A DNA stretch of 64,000 nucleotides from Lytechinus pictus (GCF_037042905.1 NC_087261.1:14768217-14832216); one strand, 5' to 3'; positions 23,301 through 37,586 are shown, counted from the first letter of the stretch. The notes: generated from the sequence alone by a model not told the origin. Numbers and translations are program-made.

Positions 23301-26300
23301 TATCATACTTTCAGCTCATTCGGCTCTCAAATCATTCATAATTGTATAGGAAGTATAAATAGATGATTGTCTTCACTATCGATGAATCAGGAAAGAGCAC
23401 AGTAAACATAAGAAACATACAACTTAATAAAAATTTTGATACTTTTGGCTTCCCATACTTAAACTACAACTTTAAACCTGAGTTTAAGTTAAACCCAACT
23501 TCAGAATACAGCCTCCCTGGATTTATTTCAAATCCTAATAAATAGGGTGTAAGAGGGAAAGTACAAGCAAACAGAGATTAAAGAATGCAAACCTGATTTG
23601 GTGCAGCAGCCGACGAAAGCAATGACATTCGGATGAGATTTGAGTTTCTTCATCGTCTCAATCTCCTTGATGTAATCAGCTTTGGAGGCCGATGAAACGT
23701 TGCCTGTTTGAAGAGTAAACAGATCCAAAATCATTAATAACATTAACAAAATCATTCAATAAAAATCATACGTTATCGAGTAAAACAATCAATTTATTTA
23801 TGTATTGATTGTTCTGTTTTATTGTTTATATTATTGTATGTATTATTGTACCTCTTTTTTAAAGGATGTCGAAGTAGATTACATGCTGCCTGACTTATTT
23901 GAAATTGAATTCAAATAAGTCATTATGGATTGATTATCTAATCTTAAGGCCCATCTCACTCAGAGTTGATATTGATTCGTATTTATCCTATTCCCGATAT
24001 TTGACTTGATTGGTGATAATTATATTTTCATATATACGTTTTAAGTTTTATCGTTATTATTATCCACCCCCTCTATGCGACATTACTGTTATCTAAAACT
24101 TACGATTGAGAACTTTAATCAAGACGGACGTTGGTTCTTCATCTTCCTTCTGATCGGGCAACCAGACACTAGCCCGGTGGATGGAGCCATAAGCCCCTTC
24201 GGCAATCTCCTGCTCGAGCTCGATATCGTCTTTAGGAAGCTCACCATAATGCTTGTTGAATTGGTTTAGATCACTCCTCTAAAGTCAGGAAAAATTGGAG
24301 AGAATGTGAAATATTGAAAGATTGTTGTCGAAAGGCGTGGAAGGGGGAAGAAGGAAAGAGTGAAATGGAAAGTGTATAGAGCTTAACGAACAAAAAAAAG
24401 AAAGTAAAATCCAGAAAATGTGTATTTTTATCTAACCGGTCAGTTGGGTTCTGTTGCATGTTACCATGGATACTAAAACAGTGTGAGATTTTTGTAATAT
24501 TATTCAGAGGATTGCAAGTACATATGCCTATATTTTCAGCACTCATGATTAAAATGTAGACATTGTAACCTAACAACTTCCATACTTCCATTGGGTTATT
24601 GAATCATCATATAGGTTGAAAGATGGAAGTAAAAAGTTTGAGCCATTACAATGATTACCACCATAAAAATGTATTTACCTTTACACATTTATTTATTTAT
24701 TTATTCATTTATTTATCTATTTATTCATTTCTTTATTTCTTTATTTATATATTTACATAATTGCTGCTACATCAGGCAAAATAAACTTTATTAGAAAAAC
24801 TTTAATACATTTTTGGTTTTTTTACCTCTCTCGTCAAGCCAATAACATTGAGAGAAGCGCGCCGAGGTTTCATCGCCGCTTTATTGGCGCCCATGGCTTC
24901 ACGGATGATGCTGTCATAGCTCCTGCTCTTGCTGACACCGGTAGGGGGCGCTATCTTTGGTCCCATTGCCTGTTGTAGTGTGATACTACCTCCTAAAAAG
25001 AGGTAAGAAAGACAAGAAATAATTTGAAAACAATCCTCAAATAAATATAGGTTGGCGCGGATCCCTGAGAGCGAGAGCGAGAGGAAAGGGGCATGTTTCC
25101 GCCCCGCCTTTGATAATAACGATGTTCATTGTTGGCCTCGTTCCCCTCTATGCAAATGATATTGATCACCGTTCTAAGTAAATTCAAATTATCGTTTATT
25201 TCTTTAAAATGACGACCAAACACCTGTTTCATTCTTCGGTAGTATTTTGTTCGCTTGTCTGATTTTTAAAGTGAAATTTGTTTCTTAGGCAAGTGAGACA
25301 ATTTTGTCGGCTTGTCCAAAATCTTTTAAACAAAAATTGCTTGATGAATATTAAATTACGAAATCCAGTTGGCGATTGTCTTCTATAAAAGCTAAAAAAC
25401 CTTGAGGCAATAAAAACAAAATAGGGCTATTCCTATCATCCTTACAGTATGTCGATATCTTAAACTTACCGGTGGTCCATCCTGCCTTAACCGGTGGAGC
25501 CTGAATTGAAGATGTAAAACCAACTCCACCACGCGGAGAGATCGGTTTTCCGCCCGTAGCCTGTTGCATCGTCATACCGCCACGTTGCGGCGTGCGCGGT
25601 AAAGCCGCTCCTTTCACGCCAGTCTCCTTTTCAATCGTAACGCTTCCTTGTGGAGAGGACCGCGGGCGGACTGCGGTTTTGCCGCCAGCTGCCTGTTGTA
25701 CGGTGAGGCTGTCACGCGAAGAAGACCGCGGTCGAGCCGCTGTTTTTCCGCCGGTTGCTTGTTCCATGGTCATACCACCGCGTTGTTGTTGCTGCTGTTG
25801 TGGTTGCCGTAGTTGTTGTTGTCTAGAAGGCTGTTGGCCTTGTTGTGTAGCTTGTGGTTTGCCCGATGATTTTCCATTGAAAGCATCGTATAGGGTTATA
25901 CCTCCGGTGGGCTGTTCATTGTTTTGTTTTGAAGCACTCTGTAGCATATTGGATGTGAAAATAAATATAAAAATGAAGTAAAAATACATTGGGCGATTTC
26001 AAGTCTGATGTTGGTGTTGGTGTTTGAATTTGGACTGCTTCCCCTAGCTCCAAAATTTATCCAGAGTTTTTCAAACTGATCCAGATCACATTATTGACAT
26101 CTCAACAACTAGTGAGTGACTTTTCGAGACCATCTTCATTTTATGTTTGGTGTTATGATCGTGTAAAAATTGACCTAACACCAGCACCAAAAGGTCAACA
26201 CTGAACTTGAAATTACCCATTATATTCGCGGTTTGAGCCATCCATGAACATACTGATCAACGTAATTTCTGTCACAATATTTGGTAAGTATACAAAATTG

Positions 26301-29300
26301 AAATCCCATTCTCTCTAGGGTCTACAAAAAAATAATATGTTTGTTAATATTATTTTCTTTACTTTTAAACCAGTAGACTAATATACATTTTTGATAGACC
26401 GTATATAAGACCTTTTGCGGTTTTTTTTTTAATATCTAGCTACCTCCACTGTCGAGCAATCTCATGTTTAATTAAATTATATCACACATCTTCTCACCTT
26501 CCCACCAGTCGCCTGTTGCATCGTCATCCCGCCAAGATTCGGTTGCTGGGCTCCTGTGCCGCCCACGCTTTGAGGCTGTTGGCTTGGAGGAGCGATCTGT
26601 TGGACTCCTTTCCCGCCCATTGCTTGCTGGAGATTCATACCAGCAGCTGCCTGTGGTTTATTCGCTGCTCCCACACCCTTGTCCGGTGTTGCCTGGTGTG
26701 GGGCCCCTCTGTTTGGAGCAGCGATCGGTGCGCTGGGTTCGTTGGCGGTCTTTCCGCTCATGGCTTGCCTGAGGTTCATCCCGACATTGCTTGAAGGTGC
26801 TACAATAAACGAGAAAACCATTAAGAGATGATGTAAACCAGGTATATCAACATACTGTTCGAAATGGGAAATAGCAATAGAAACGTGTTTTGTTGTTGTT
26901 GTTGTTGTGGTTTGGCATGACGCACTGATTATATATACAAAAAAGTCAAGCATATCTTTTAACAATTCAATTTCATTAAGAAGTTTTTAGATTCAAGATA
27001 AGAAACATTGGCTCAAAATATATGACTAAAGCAGTCTCTAGTTTGTAATATTTTCAAGGCGATATCCAAACAAAAGAAGAACATACAAACACCAAACATG
27101 AGGATAATCCGGATACTAGTATTTAGTTCACAATATAATGACAAAACCCTGTACAAATGGAGAGTACTTAACGTGATTATCGAAACGTGATCAAACGAAT
27201 GATAGAGAAATGACATGAATGAAGCGAGAAATGGGTATCTCTAAAATAAAATTAATAACCGGGTTCACTCGTCATAATCTTATTTTACTCAGGTCTTGGG
27301 ATGACTTCTTTTTTTCAAATAGTTCCTGCAAGAAGGACATTAAAGCTGTAGTTTCTTCAACAGCGGTAGAAACGGCTTTCTTGCATCTCGGGTGGAAAGA
27401 ACACAATGCCACACAATATCTCTACAGTGTGTTCATATTTATACATAATATGACAACGTGACTCACACTTGGAAAATTCCCAAATTTAACAGCATGAATA
27501 TATTTTCAATCTGGGGACACCTCAACAATGTGCATGTTCACAGCTAGTATGTGCAAATAATGGGCTATGTGAAAACGGGATTCACGCTGCAACTCTTCAA
27601 TTTAACAGTGTGAAGATGATTTCACACTGTGAACATCCTGACAATGTGAATTTTCACAGTGTGTTCACATAGTGAACTCTCTGAAAATGCAATTCACAGT
27701 GTTAAACTGTTTAAATCTAACAGTGTGGAGGCAACACCACACTGTGGACATTTCTTATCAGTGTGAAGACAATCCTACACTGTAGACACATCTACCGTGC
27801 GAGTGTTTAGCATGTTCACACAGTGTATGGGATTCACATTGTTTAAAGTGCTCAAATTCAACAGTGTCGAGATAATTTCACACTGTGGACACCTCGACTG
27901 TGTGAGTCTTCACAGTGTGTTTACACATTGGACTGTGTGAATATGTGATTCACACACAGTGTGAGTGCTCAGTGTGTCCACATAGTTTGTAAAAATGTGG
28001 TTCACACTGTTGAAATTCTCAAATTCAATAGTTTGAAGGCAATTTCATATTGTGTACCACACTGTGAACTCACTGTGATATTGAGTTCTTTTCAGCAGGC
28101 ACTATTAGGGGTAAAGATTAGAAGAAAAATGGAGACGGGAGAAGGGAGAAGGGACTGTGGTAAAAATACAATTCCTTACTCTCTTGTTTGTTGTTTCCTC
28201 CTGGTGAAGTGATGGTGTTACCTGCAATGAAAACAAACATGTTTTACCATATATGTGAGCATTAACAACACTGTACAAAATATTGGGTAAAATTTTAACC
28301 AGCACGAGGGTAATTATGTGTCCAACCAATTTGGGGCAGTATTTTACCCAATGCGGGAAGCAACTTGTCCAGTAATGTTATAAAATAAGTAGCAATTAGG
28401 CTACTTTAGAATGGGCAAAATTTTCATCACACTGGATGAATATAAATGCCGAATGTTGGTTGGACACATAACATTTTCATACCAAGTGGAACAACCTAAA
28501 TAAAAAACAAACTAACAAACAAAAAGCATTGTTATTGATGTATCCCGAGAAAAAAAAGTATCATTTTAATTTGCAGGTCTGTCTGCTAATCTAGATTGAC
28601 AGAATGGCGTCTATAATTACAGACGACAACTCACTTCTCTAAAAAGCACTTAGCACAGTAAACTATCTGTTTGCGTTGAACTCTGATTTTGGAAAATATT
28701 GTAATAGCACATCCAAACCTTTAACAGGCAATGTTCCGAACAGTGGTAACAGTATCAAAATTTTAGCCTATGGCTAGCCTCCCAATAAGAATGAAAGAGG
28801 TTTCGAATCCAAATCGCATAGTGACACAAGAACAAGCTTGCAATCAGCTGCGATATGAAACCGACTTTACTCCGTCTCCGACCACAAATCTTGCAGAAAT
28901 GCCATATAGGCCTATATATATTTTTGTTATACTTTCTCCGGGGATTATTCCGAACTCCGAATATGACAGCTTTTCATTTTTTTTTTTGCAAAATGCAATT
29001 TGTTCGAAACTCAGATCGTAGTCAGATCGCATAGGGCACAACGGTCTTTACACGACTACACTACGGTGTCGCATGGTTACTCACCTTGCATGACATCTGT
29101 AAGTGGAGCCCCCAGGATATCAGTCAGACCAGCGAATTGCGGTACGATTCCTCCCGTCACTCCTCCGGTCGTCTGCGATACCTGATGGCCAGCCATCTCC
29201 TTCAATTGAGCATCCAACTAAAATAGAAAACGAATTCTTATTGGTAATCATGCCAGGCGCCACCCGCGATTATCAATGATTATTGAGCGTCCAACCACAA

Positions 29301-32300
29301 TAGTAAATACATCATATTGACCAATGTCTTTTGGAAATTCGTTAATCTACATTAAACCCATTTGAAGTATATACCTAAATGTTTACCAGGATGGAATATT
29401 TATATTTAAATTATAAATGAATTCAATTTTATTTCGAACAGGAAAGAAAGAAAATATATAATACAAAATAATTATATATATGCCACGTTTAATGACACTT
29501 CAATAACATAAATCCATTTATAAGGTGCCCTAAAAGCGCCTTATTATAAAGTTGTGATAATGGGTGTAGCATTACGAGTGACATATCTGACAGACACGGC
29601 ACTGCAGTTATGTTAATGCCTTAACCCAAACAAAATACATTTTGAATAACCATAACCTAGTTATGAAGGTAAATAACGGTTAAGTCTTTATGAATTCCAA
29701 AAGTTTTACCTGCATTAGGTGCTGCATCATATCCGGGGTCGCGACCCGGTTCTCGTCGGTTGCGTCTTGGGCGAGTTCGAATGGTTCGGCACGCTGCTCG
29801 ATGACCGCGGATACTCGGTGAACGTTACCAGGTCTTCGCCTTCTCCTCCTCCTCATCTTCCTCTTCTTCTCACCATCAGGCAAGGCTTGGTTCGTTTCTT
29901 CACCCTCCATCTAGAGAATGAAAATTGGGTAATTATTTATAGAATAATAAAACAGGGATACCATGATCGTAGTAAAGATGCCAATAGTTAACAGATTACA
30001 GGGAATATTTTCTCTTTAAAAAAAAATTGTAGTCAAAACTTTTGTTTAGTGATCATCTCTCAAGCAGACTCCTGTCTGTAGTGATCTATAGAATGGATTT
30101 CAGTGAACAGGTCGATGAAGGCACATTATAAATCCACCTGCTCATACAAATACCATATTTTCAGTTTTCACAAGCAACAGGGAATTTTAGCTCTACGATG
30201 CACGAAGGATTCAAGGACATAGGAAATGTGTTTTCAATTGCCCTTCATGACAATGAACAGCCAAGAAGTCTTTGGTCGAAAAGTGGTGAATCAAAAAGCA
30301 ATTTTGTCCTGGACTTTGGACAAACGACATATTTGCAATTTTGACAAAGACCTACCAGCTGCTTAATGTCATTTGACGGGCATTCTCAATACATTTATTG
30401 TGTTCTTGAACCCGTTTTTAGTCACAGAGGGAAAACTTCCTACTAAGAACGGGAAGAAAATCAAAATTATTTCACTTGATACAAAAAAAATAAATAAAAA
30501 GTTTCAGAACCGATATGAGTGTGTCCTCTTGGGCCTCCCAGGATGTCGCATCTGGATTCCACGATGTACCACGAGGATCCGAGTCTGGACCAGCCTCTAA
30601 GGCAGATCCAGGCCTTTCTGCAGACGATCCAGGTCTTTCCAAGGATGTTCCAGGTCTATCAGTTGCAGTACCAGGTCTAAGGTCTACAGTTGAGCCAGAC
30701 TTGGAACGCATGCTGCCAGAACGGGAGCGGAGACTTCCGGAGCGAGATAAGCTTCCAGCCAAACTAGCGCTATCCGACTTCCAGTAGTCATCCAACTAAA
30801 CGGAGAAAAAAAAATCGGGAAAATAAGTTTGACATTTAAGACTGAAAACATATGAAGGCATAATTTACTAAAGCATAATTTACTAAAAACCATCATCATA
30901 CAATTCGACTCTTTTTGTGTGTGTGTCTATGTTGATATTGTCACGCAGAATGTGCATATTTCCTCTCAAGTCGATTAGTAATGCGAAGACGGGAATTGCG
31001 AGGATAAAAAGGATGAACTAGGAAAGGCTTACATATGGAAGCACATATTTTGTTTCAATTTTAAAAGAATACAACCAAAGTGTTCAGCAGATTATTCAAT
31101 CTCAGTTTAGAAGCCCTGGCTTCTTAGCTTAGTAGCTTTGCCTTTTCGTTCCATGTTCTTGAACATCAAAAGTTTCTCGCTAGATGTATCAGCCTCGGAA
31201 AAACTGCATACGTCCAGTCATTTAAGAAGTCTTGAGTTATTAATCAACATGAGTAGTTATTATAATCATCTACTTTGCTAAGTTCGATGAGAATATAATT
31301 GAATTGTCCGCCATGTTTTAATTTCTTGCTTACACTTCTTTAGATAGCTTGATTATTAAACTCACCAATCCAAAGTCCTCCCCGTCATCTAGAAGCCCCT
31401 CGGTCTCATCCAACCTTCCATTCTTCTTCAGCTTTGCTTTCAGCTTCTGACGGCGAAGTTTCTCCGCCGCGCTTTTCTTCCCATCCTGATTGAAATAGAC
31501 AAATATAGCTCTTTTATTAAATTGGAATGCCAACAAGGAATATTGTCGATCTTAAATAAATGTCAGATACCAACGCACAAATCTTCGACTTAAACTCCAT
31601 TCACTGAGGCTGCTAATAAAGCAATATCACGAACCGCGTTCATTGTGTTTGTACACATGTACATGATGGAGGACTTCATAATGCAACAGCATGCAGTCCA
31701 TTACAGAATTCAAAACCTTGCTCATATACTCATGGAATGATATATTTTGCTAGATTCACCTATTACAACACTCATAACCATATGATTTGAGATCAAATGG
31801 ATCATAGAGAGATATGTTTACCAACAGTTTAAACAATTGTTTAAAATCTTGAAAAACAATGTTTAATGAGATAATTCTCAATAAATTAAACATGGTTGTT
31901 TGAAGTGTTAAACGACTACCTTAAATTTTTATATAGTAAAAAGCGTTGTATAAAATTTCAAACTATGTTTTTACTATGTATATTATGTACTATTTATCGT
32001 TTTATTTAAGATCGTCCTCTTACCGGAATGATACTCATTTCTGCAGCTTCTTTATACAGCTTATCCTTCTCACGTTCTTCCTATGAATAATAAAACATGA
32101 AACTAAAATAGTTAACTGATTAAAATTAGCAGAATTGCTCCTTCTTCAAACTATATAGATCTCCTTGATATGGCGATCAATATGATTTTAAGCCACTGTA
32201 TTTGTTGCATATGAACTGCCTTTGCCCATTTTGTAAGAGCAACATTATGAATTCGCGTTGTGTACCGTGAAGAGAACACATTCGATAAATGATGATATTT

Positions 32301-35300
32301 AACAGATTTTATTAAATGAATAACTGAAACAAATCATAGGTGTTCAATATTACCATTTCTGTAATTATGCACTTTCGAAATTCCTTCGAGATCTATATAA
32401 GCTGGGGTATTATGATCTATATAGATATCGCCGCTACTATTCTACTGCTCTTGATAATGATTAGTATTACCATAGCTGTAAAGATGAGCCGCCATGATTA
32501 TAGACCCTGAATATGCTAAAGGATTCAAGGAATAAATCCAACCGGGTACCCATTCAACTCTCCTGGGTCGAGTGCAGACAATGTGAATAAATATCTTGAT
32601 GCAGGAAACTACAAGCATTATCAAATACAATATGCACATGGTGTATGAATGAACTTCATGATTAAGGAATAATACACAGTAAAATAAAAATAGCACGTTG
32701 TCTAAGCCTGTCACTCTAACAGCAAGTTGTTTAAACTTTTTGTAATTGTTTAAATTTGTTAAACAACTTGCTCAAAAAGTTCACAGTTGTTTAAACAGTT
32801 TAAAAAGTAGCTAGAGTGACGGGCTTAAACAACGTGCTTAAAATTTTAAACAAGGTTTTTAAAGTGTATACACGTAGGCCTATACATTCATCGATTAAAG
32901 ATTAAAAAAGGTTACTTACAAGCATTTGTTGTCTCTTTATCTTGAGATGTCTCTGTCGTAAACATAGCCCGATGATGAGAGAAATGGTCAAAACACCGAG
33001 TATACCAAATAGTATTGAGAGGATGAGAGCCCAGTTGATGTTGTACGTCTTGTGCTTGACGTGCCTCACGAAATCCGGAGGAACTTTGGAAATCAAATAG
33101 AAGTGATAGAATAACATCTGAGATCCTTGCAACTATGATCACGTGATTGTGTATCGACCTATCACTGATTCGAATCTACATAACCTATATAATGTAATAG
33201 ATTAGCTTTTGCTGGGAAAGTTTTGGTATGGAAAATGTGTTGTAATGAGGAAAACGTTTTGAGGGGCGCAACTTGGTGCATGAGGCAATATTTATATTTA
33301 AAAAAAAAAGTCGCGAGAGAAAATCTGTACCTTTTTAATGAATGGAAATTAGATATTGTAATAGATTTCGAAATACATATTCAGAAAATAATATCACATT
33401 TTATATTTTCCTTTTATTGGCTTTTCTCCCCTCCCCTTGTTCGCGTTTTTTTATTTTTTATTTTTTTTTTATTTATTTTTTTTTTTTGGGGGGGGGGGGA
33501 GGGTGTTGCCCCTGAGCCCCTTCCATATTTAATCTTAATGTCAGTGATTAAGCGCACAACTACTTATACGGTCAGTGCTCGATCTATCTGATCATAAGAA
33601 TATTTATTGTTTTTAATAATCAAGATTATTATTTTACATTGAAACAGCAGGTTGAAAGTATGAAACATGCTAGACACGAATAACCGTCGTTTCTGGGGAT
33701 TTATTCAACAATTTCTGACATTTTACTGTAATCCCCATTTACCGACGGTAGGGTGTACGTGTGGGCTCGCATGTGTTCTCATTCCCTCCCTTTTGTCAAT
33801 TCACAGTCCAAAGTTTGATGTAATTTTACACATCGAATTTACAATCTAAGGATGTATAAACAACAAACTTTTAATTATTTATATTCCAACATTTAAATAC
33901 TTTAAACGATATAGATGAAAAAGGCATGAAAAATATACTTTACCGATGTTTAATTGGGTTGAACACGATAAAAAAGGTCAAAATGGCAGCCAAACTATAA
34001 AATATTTACAAACGCCGCGAACGTCAACAATCACGAATGTGATATCGATATTGCTTTCGATATTATACGATCTGCTCCATATGCGAACGAAACCGAAGAT
34101 AAACGATACTAGTTAGGGCCTATACTAGTACTAGTACTAGTTATAATCGCGATATATCGATTCGAGACATTAAGTTAATAACGATAATGACGTCATTCAA
34201 GATGGCAACTTGCAAGAAAAACCGTCAGGTCAGGTGAAAATGTCTTAGATGACAGATTTCTCAATCATCCAGAGGATTTTTTTCAATAACTCCGGCCCAA
34301 GGTATGCAATTACTTAATTTATTTATATTTTCCTGATAATGGAAACCATGAAACTTTCAATTTTGCTTAAAAAACAGTTTTAAATCGCGATCTATAAAAC
34401 GCTAGTTCACTATACGTTGGCTGTAGGTACGGGGCCCCATCCCCTTCAGTCTATGTATGGTGAGTGGAGCCAACGTAGTTCAGCGGAACAACCAAAATAC
34501 AGAGACTGAAGCTTTTGGTCTAGAAACATGCATGCGGTGACAGCTAGGGTATGACCGATGGGGGGGCGCAATAAGACCGTCCAGACGACTTAAAAGTGAT
34601 AGTATTTTTTTCCAATTGAATAATAAATAGCATTTAAACAGCCCCACAAGTCTATTTTAATCATGTCTATGTTCTTCTATCTTCATTCACCCCTTTTGCC
34701 CCCTTCTTCTTGTTTCGCCCTTTTGTAAAATCATAGGGGTTCATCGCCCTCTGCCCCCTTCTGCGGCGCCACCCCTGTATTCAATGTTTGGCTTACCCGG
34801 ACATGGATGTGAGAAGCACTTCTTCTCCTCGTAGTTGGGATCGGAGGCAGGGCAGTCTTTACCTCCATTCCGTGGATGAGGGTTGTTGCAGTGTCGACGT
34901 CGGTGCGATATACCGCCTCGATCGCAGGTCTTGCTGCACTCCGACCACGGTAACCAGTCCGACCACGCCCCTGAAATACAATTACAGCATAAAGATCACA
35001 AGATATATAGGGTCATAGCGTACCTGAGGGGGCGAGGGTATAGAGTGCCCCCTGACAGTGGCGGACCGTGACCCGGAGGAGACAAAGCATGGGGGGAGGC
35101 ACAGCATTGTTCACAAACAATACAGTGCCCCTCCAATGCTTTGTCTCCTCCGGGTCACGGTCCGCTACTGCGGCCCCTGATATAATTTTGATGACTTATT
35201 TTCCCCTTGCTTGTCAGACATTTTGTCTTACGGTTGAACTATGTACAGCATATAGGGGGTTGCGCTCCATCTCACCGTGTAATTTATAATACTACCCCAA

Positions 35301-37464
35301 CCCTTTGCAGTAATTTTGGAGCTTTTTTTTCTTGCTTGTAAGATGTTTATGAGGGTTGTTTCTGGAAAAATCCATGATCTTTGACCTCTTTTTCTTTTTT
35401 AGTTGTCAGAAATCCCCCCCCCCCCTGACGAGATTTTCCACGTTCGCGACTGGATGATAATTTATAGGGTAAAGAAAAATGTTATAAGTATACTGAAAAC
35501 ACACTGGTGATATTGGGAGTAGGCTATGAAAAGTGAAACAAACAAACGAATGCAAGTTACATAATGCGAATAACTACAAGAAATATATACAGAATTGATT
35601 ATTTTATAAAAAGGACTTTTAAAACGTACACCCTAAACGCACAAAGGGCGGCAAGGATAGAAAAGGGCCCCAACGTTTTCATCCATTTACAAAAACGCTG
35701 ACGTCACTCCTATAATCTTCCAGGGTACCACTTTCCATCCTCTTCTCTTTTATAGTGAACTATCCAAATTAATATTTTAATTCATTGAAAAAAAATGTAA
35801 CAACCATTTTTGGTCCTTATAATTTACCCACTTACCATTTTGCACGCATTTAAATCCGGTGCACGCCCCGTACTCTTCCTGCGATGGTCCCACGCAGTCT
35901 GCCCCGCCTCTTAGGGGTGGTGGGTTTTTACACTCTCGACTCTTTCTTCCTCTGCACGTCTCATCGCATGAACTAACACTCCATTCGCTCCATTCTCCGT
36001 TAACTATAAAAATGATAATCAAAATTATTTTAAACATTTAATTCCATATCCCCATGCTATTGTGAACATGAATAATTTTATCTTTTGCCTTTATATCATG
36101 TATTGAATTCTATTGCTGAATAAGCCATTCATGATTGAATTGAATTGAATTTACAGGGGCGGTACCTCAATTAAAGGGTAGGGGAGGCAAGAAAACGGAT
36201 TTGTGTCTTCTTTCTTAGATCATGTTCCCTTTTCTCCCTTTTTCAACATAGTACAACAAAAATTACATATGAGGGCGACGCCCCCATGCCAGCTCATAGC
36301 ACCTCCGTTGCCCCTATTCATTTATATTCTGATTTTTTTTTTTAAGTTAGTAGAAAGATATCGCGTGCTTCGGGTGCGTATTGACACAACATATCGACTT
36401 GCGAATTGGTCTACGTTTGAAGTGAATTTGCATCGAACATTTCAGATAGATCTGCAATGATTAAAACTCATCTTAATATGAGAACAGCCCAATGAAATAA
36501 ATTAACAAAAATGCGTAATAAACACATATTAAGTACACGGAGTAATGAATGACATTAAACATGTTAAACCATTGGATTCCCTTTCTATGTAGTTCCTTAC
36601 AGTCATCATGATTAACCACAGTCATTTTCTTTTCATCTCTTCATTTTGTGTGAAAAAGGTCTCTAAATTCACAAGTCATTACAAAAATAAAAAAGTTAGA
36701 CATATTGAGTAATGTTATGTATACCTAAACTGTGGCGTTTTATCAATTTTCACATTTTATCATTTGAATCTTGGAAAACATTTCATTTAATTTCTAGTCG
36801 GATGTTGGCTTAGGCATTTTCTAAAGTTGAGATCTCGACATATACATTAAATGGAAAGATATTGATTCAAACAACCTATAATCTATTCTCAAAAGCAGTT
36901 TTTATTGATCCTTTACCATCCTTCAATGAAGGAAAGCTTAGTTTCTTAAAGAAATTGGAGACAAATCAATGATTGACATGACGTAATAAAGAGAGAGAGA
37001 GGGGGGGGGGAGGGGAGAGGGAAAGGGGTGTTCTTAAGTGTTATCTAATTTACAAGGCGAAGACATTATGATCATGATGATGCACATGTAATATTCACCA
37101 CTTTTATTAGATATAATTCTTTCATATTTTTCATATAGAGAAATGCATTTGATATATATACTCGCCATTTCTAATGTACTGTATAGGTATTAACAAAATA
37201 TATATTATCGTCTTGTTTATTCTTTTATATAGGTTAATAACTTTGATACATGCACGGTATACAAATCAACTACTTTCATATCAAAGTTGAATGATTATGT
37301 TGTTATATTCTTAATAAATACTTAATTATAAGAAAATTGATTTGATTATCGTCGATATCATTACCATAAACGTAGCAGCAGCAGTAGTTGAAGCAGTAAA
37401 AGTAGTAGTAATAGTAGGAGTAGTAGTAGTAGTAGTAGTTATTGTTGTAGTATATTATTATTAT

Positions 37465-37500
<36 letters not shown>

Positions 37501-37549
37501 GAGTAGTAGGAGTAGTAGTAGGAGTAGTAGGAGTAGTAGGAGTAGTAGT

Positions 37550-37586
<37 letters not shown>

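Noticed and set aside
24075-24269. Plus-strand frame at the kinase N-lobe exon
   Set aside because: Antisense shadow of receptor exon 19.
25592-25981. 129-codon plus-strand Cys-rich frame
   Set aside because: Exact antisense shadow of receptor exon 17; the minus strand has the splice sites and the repeats.
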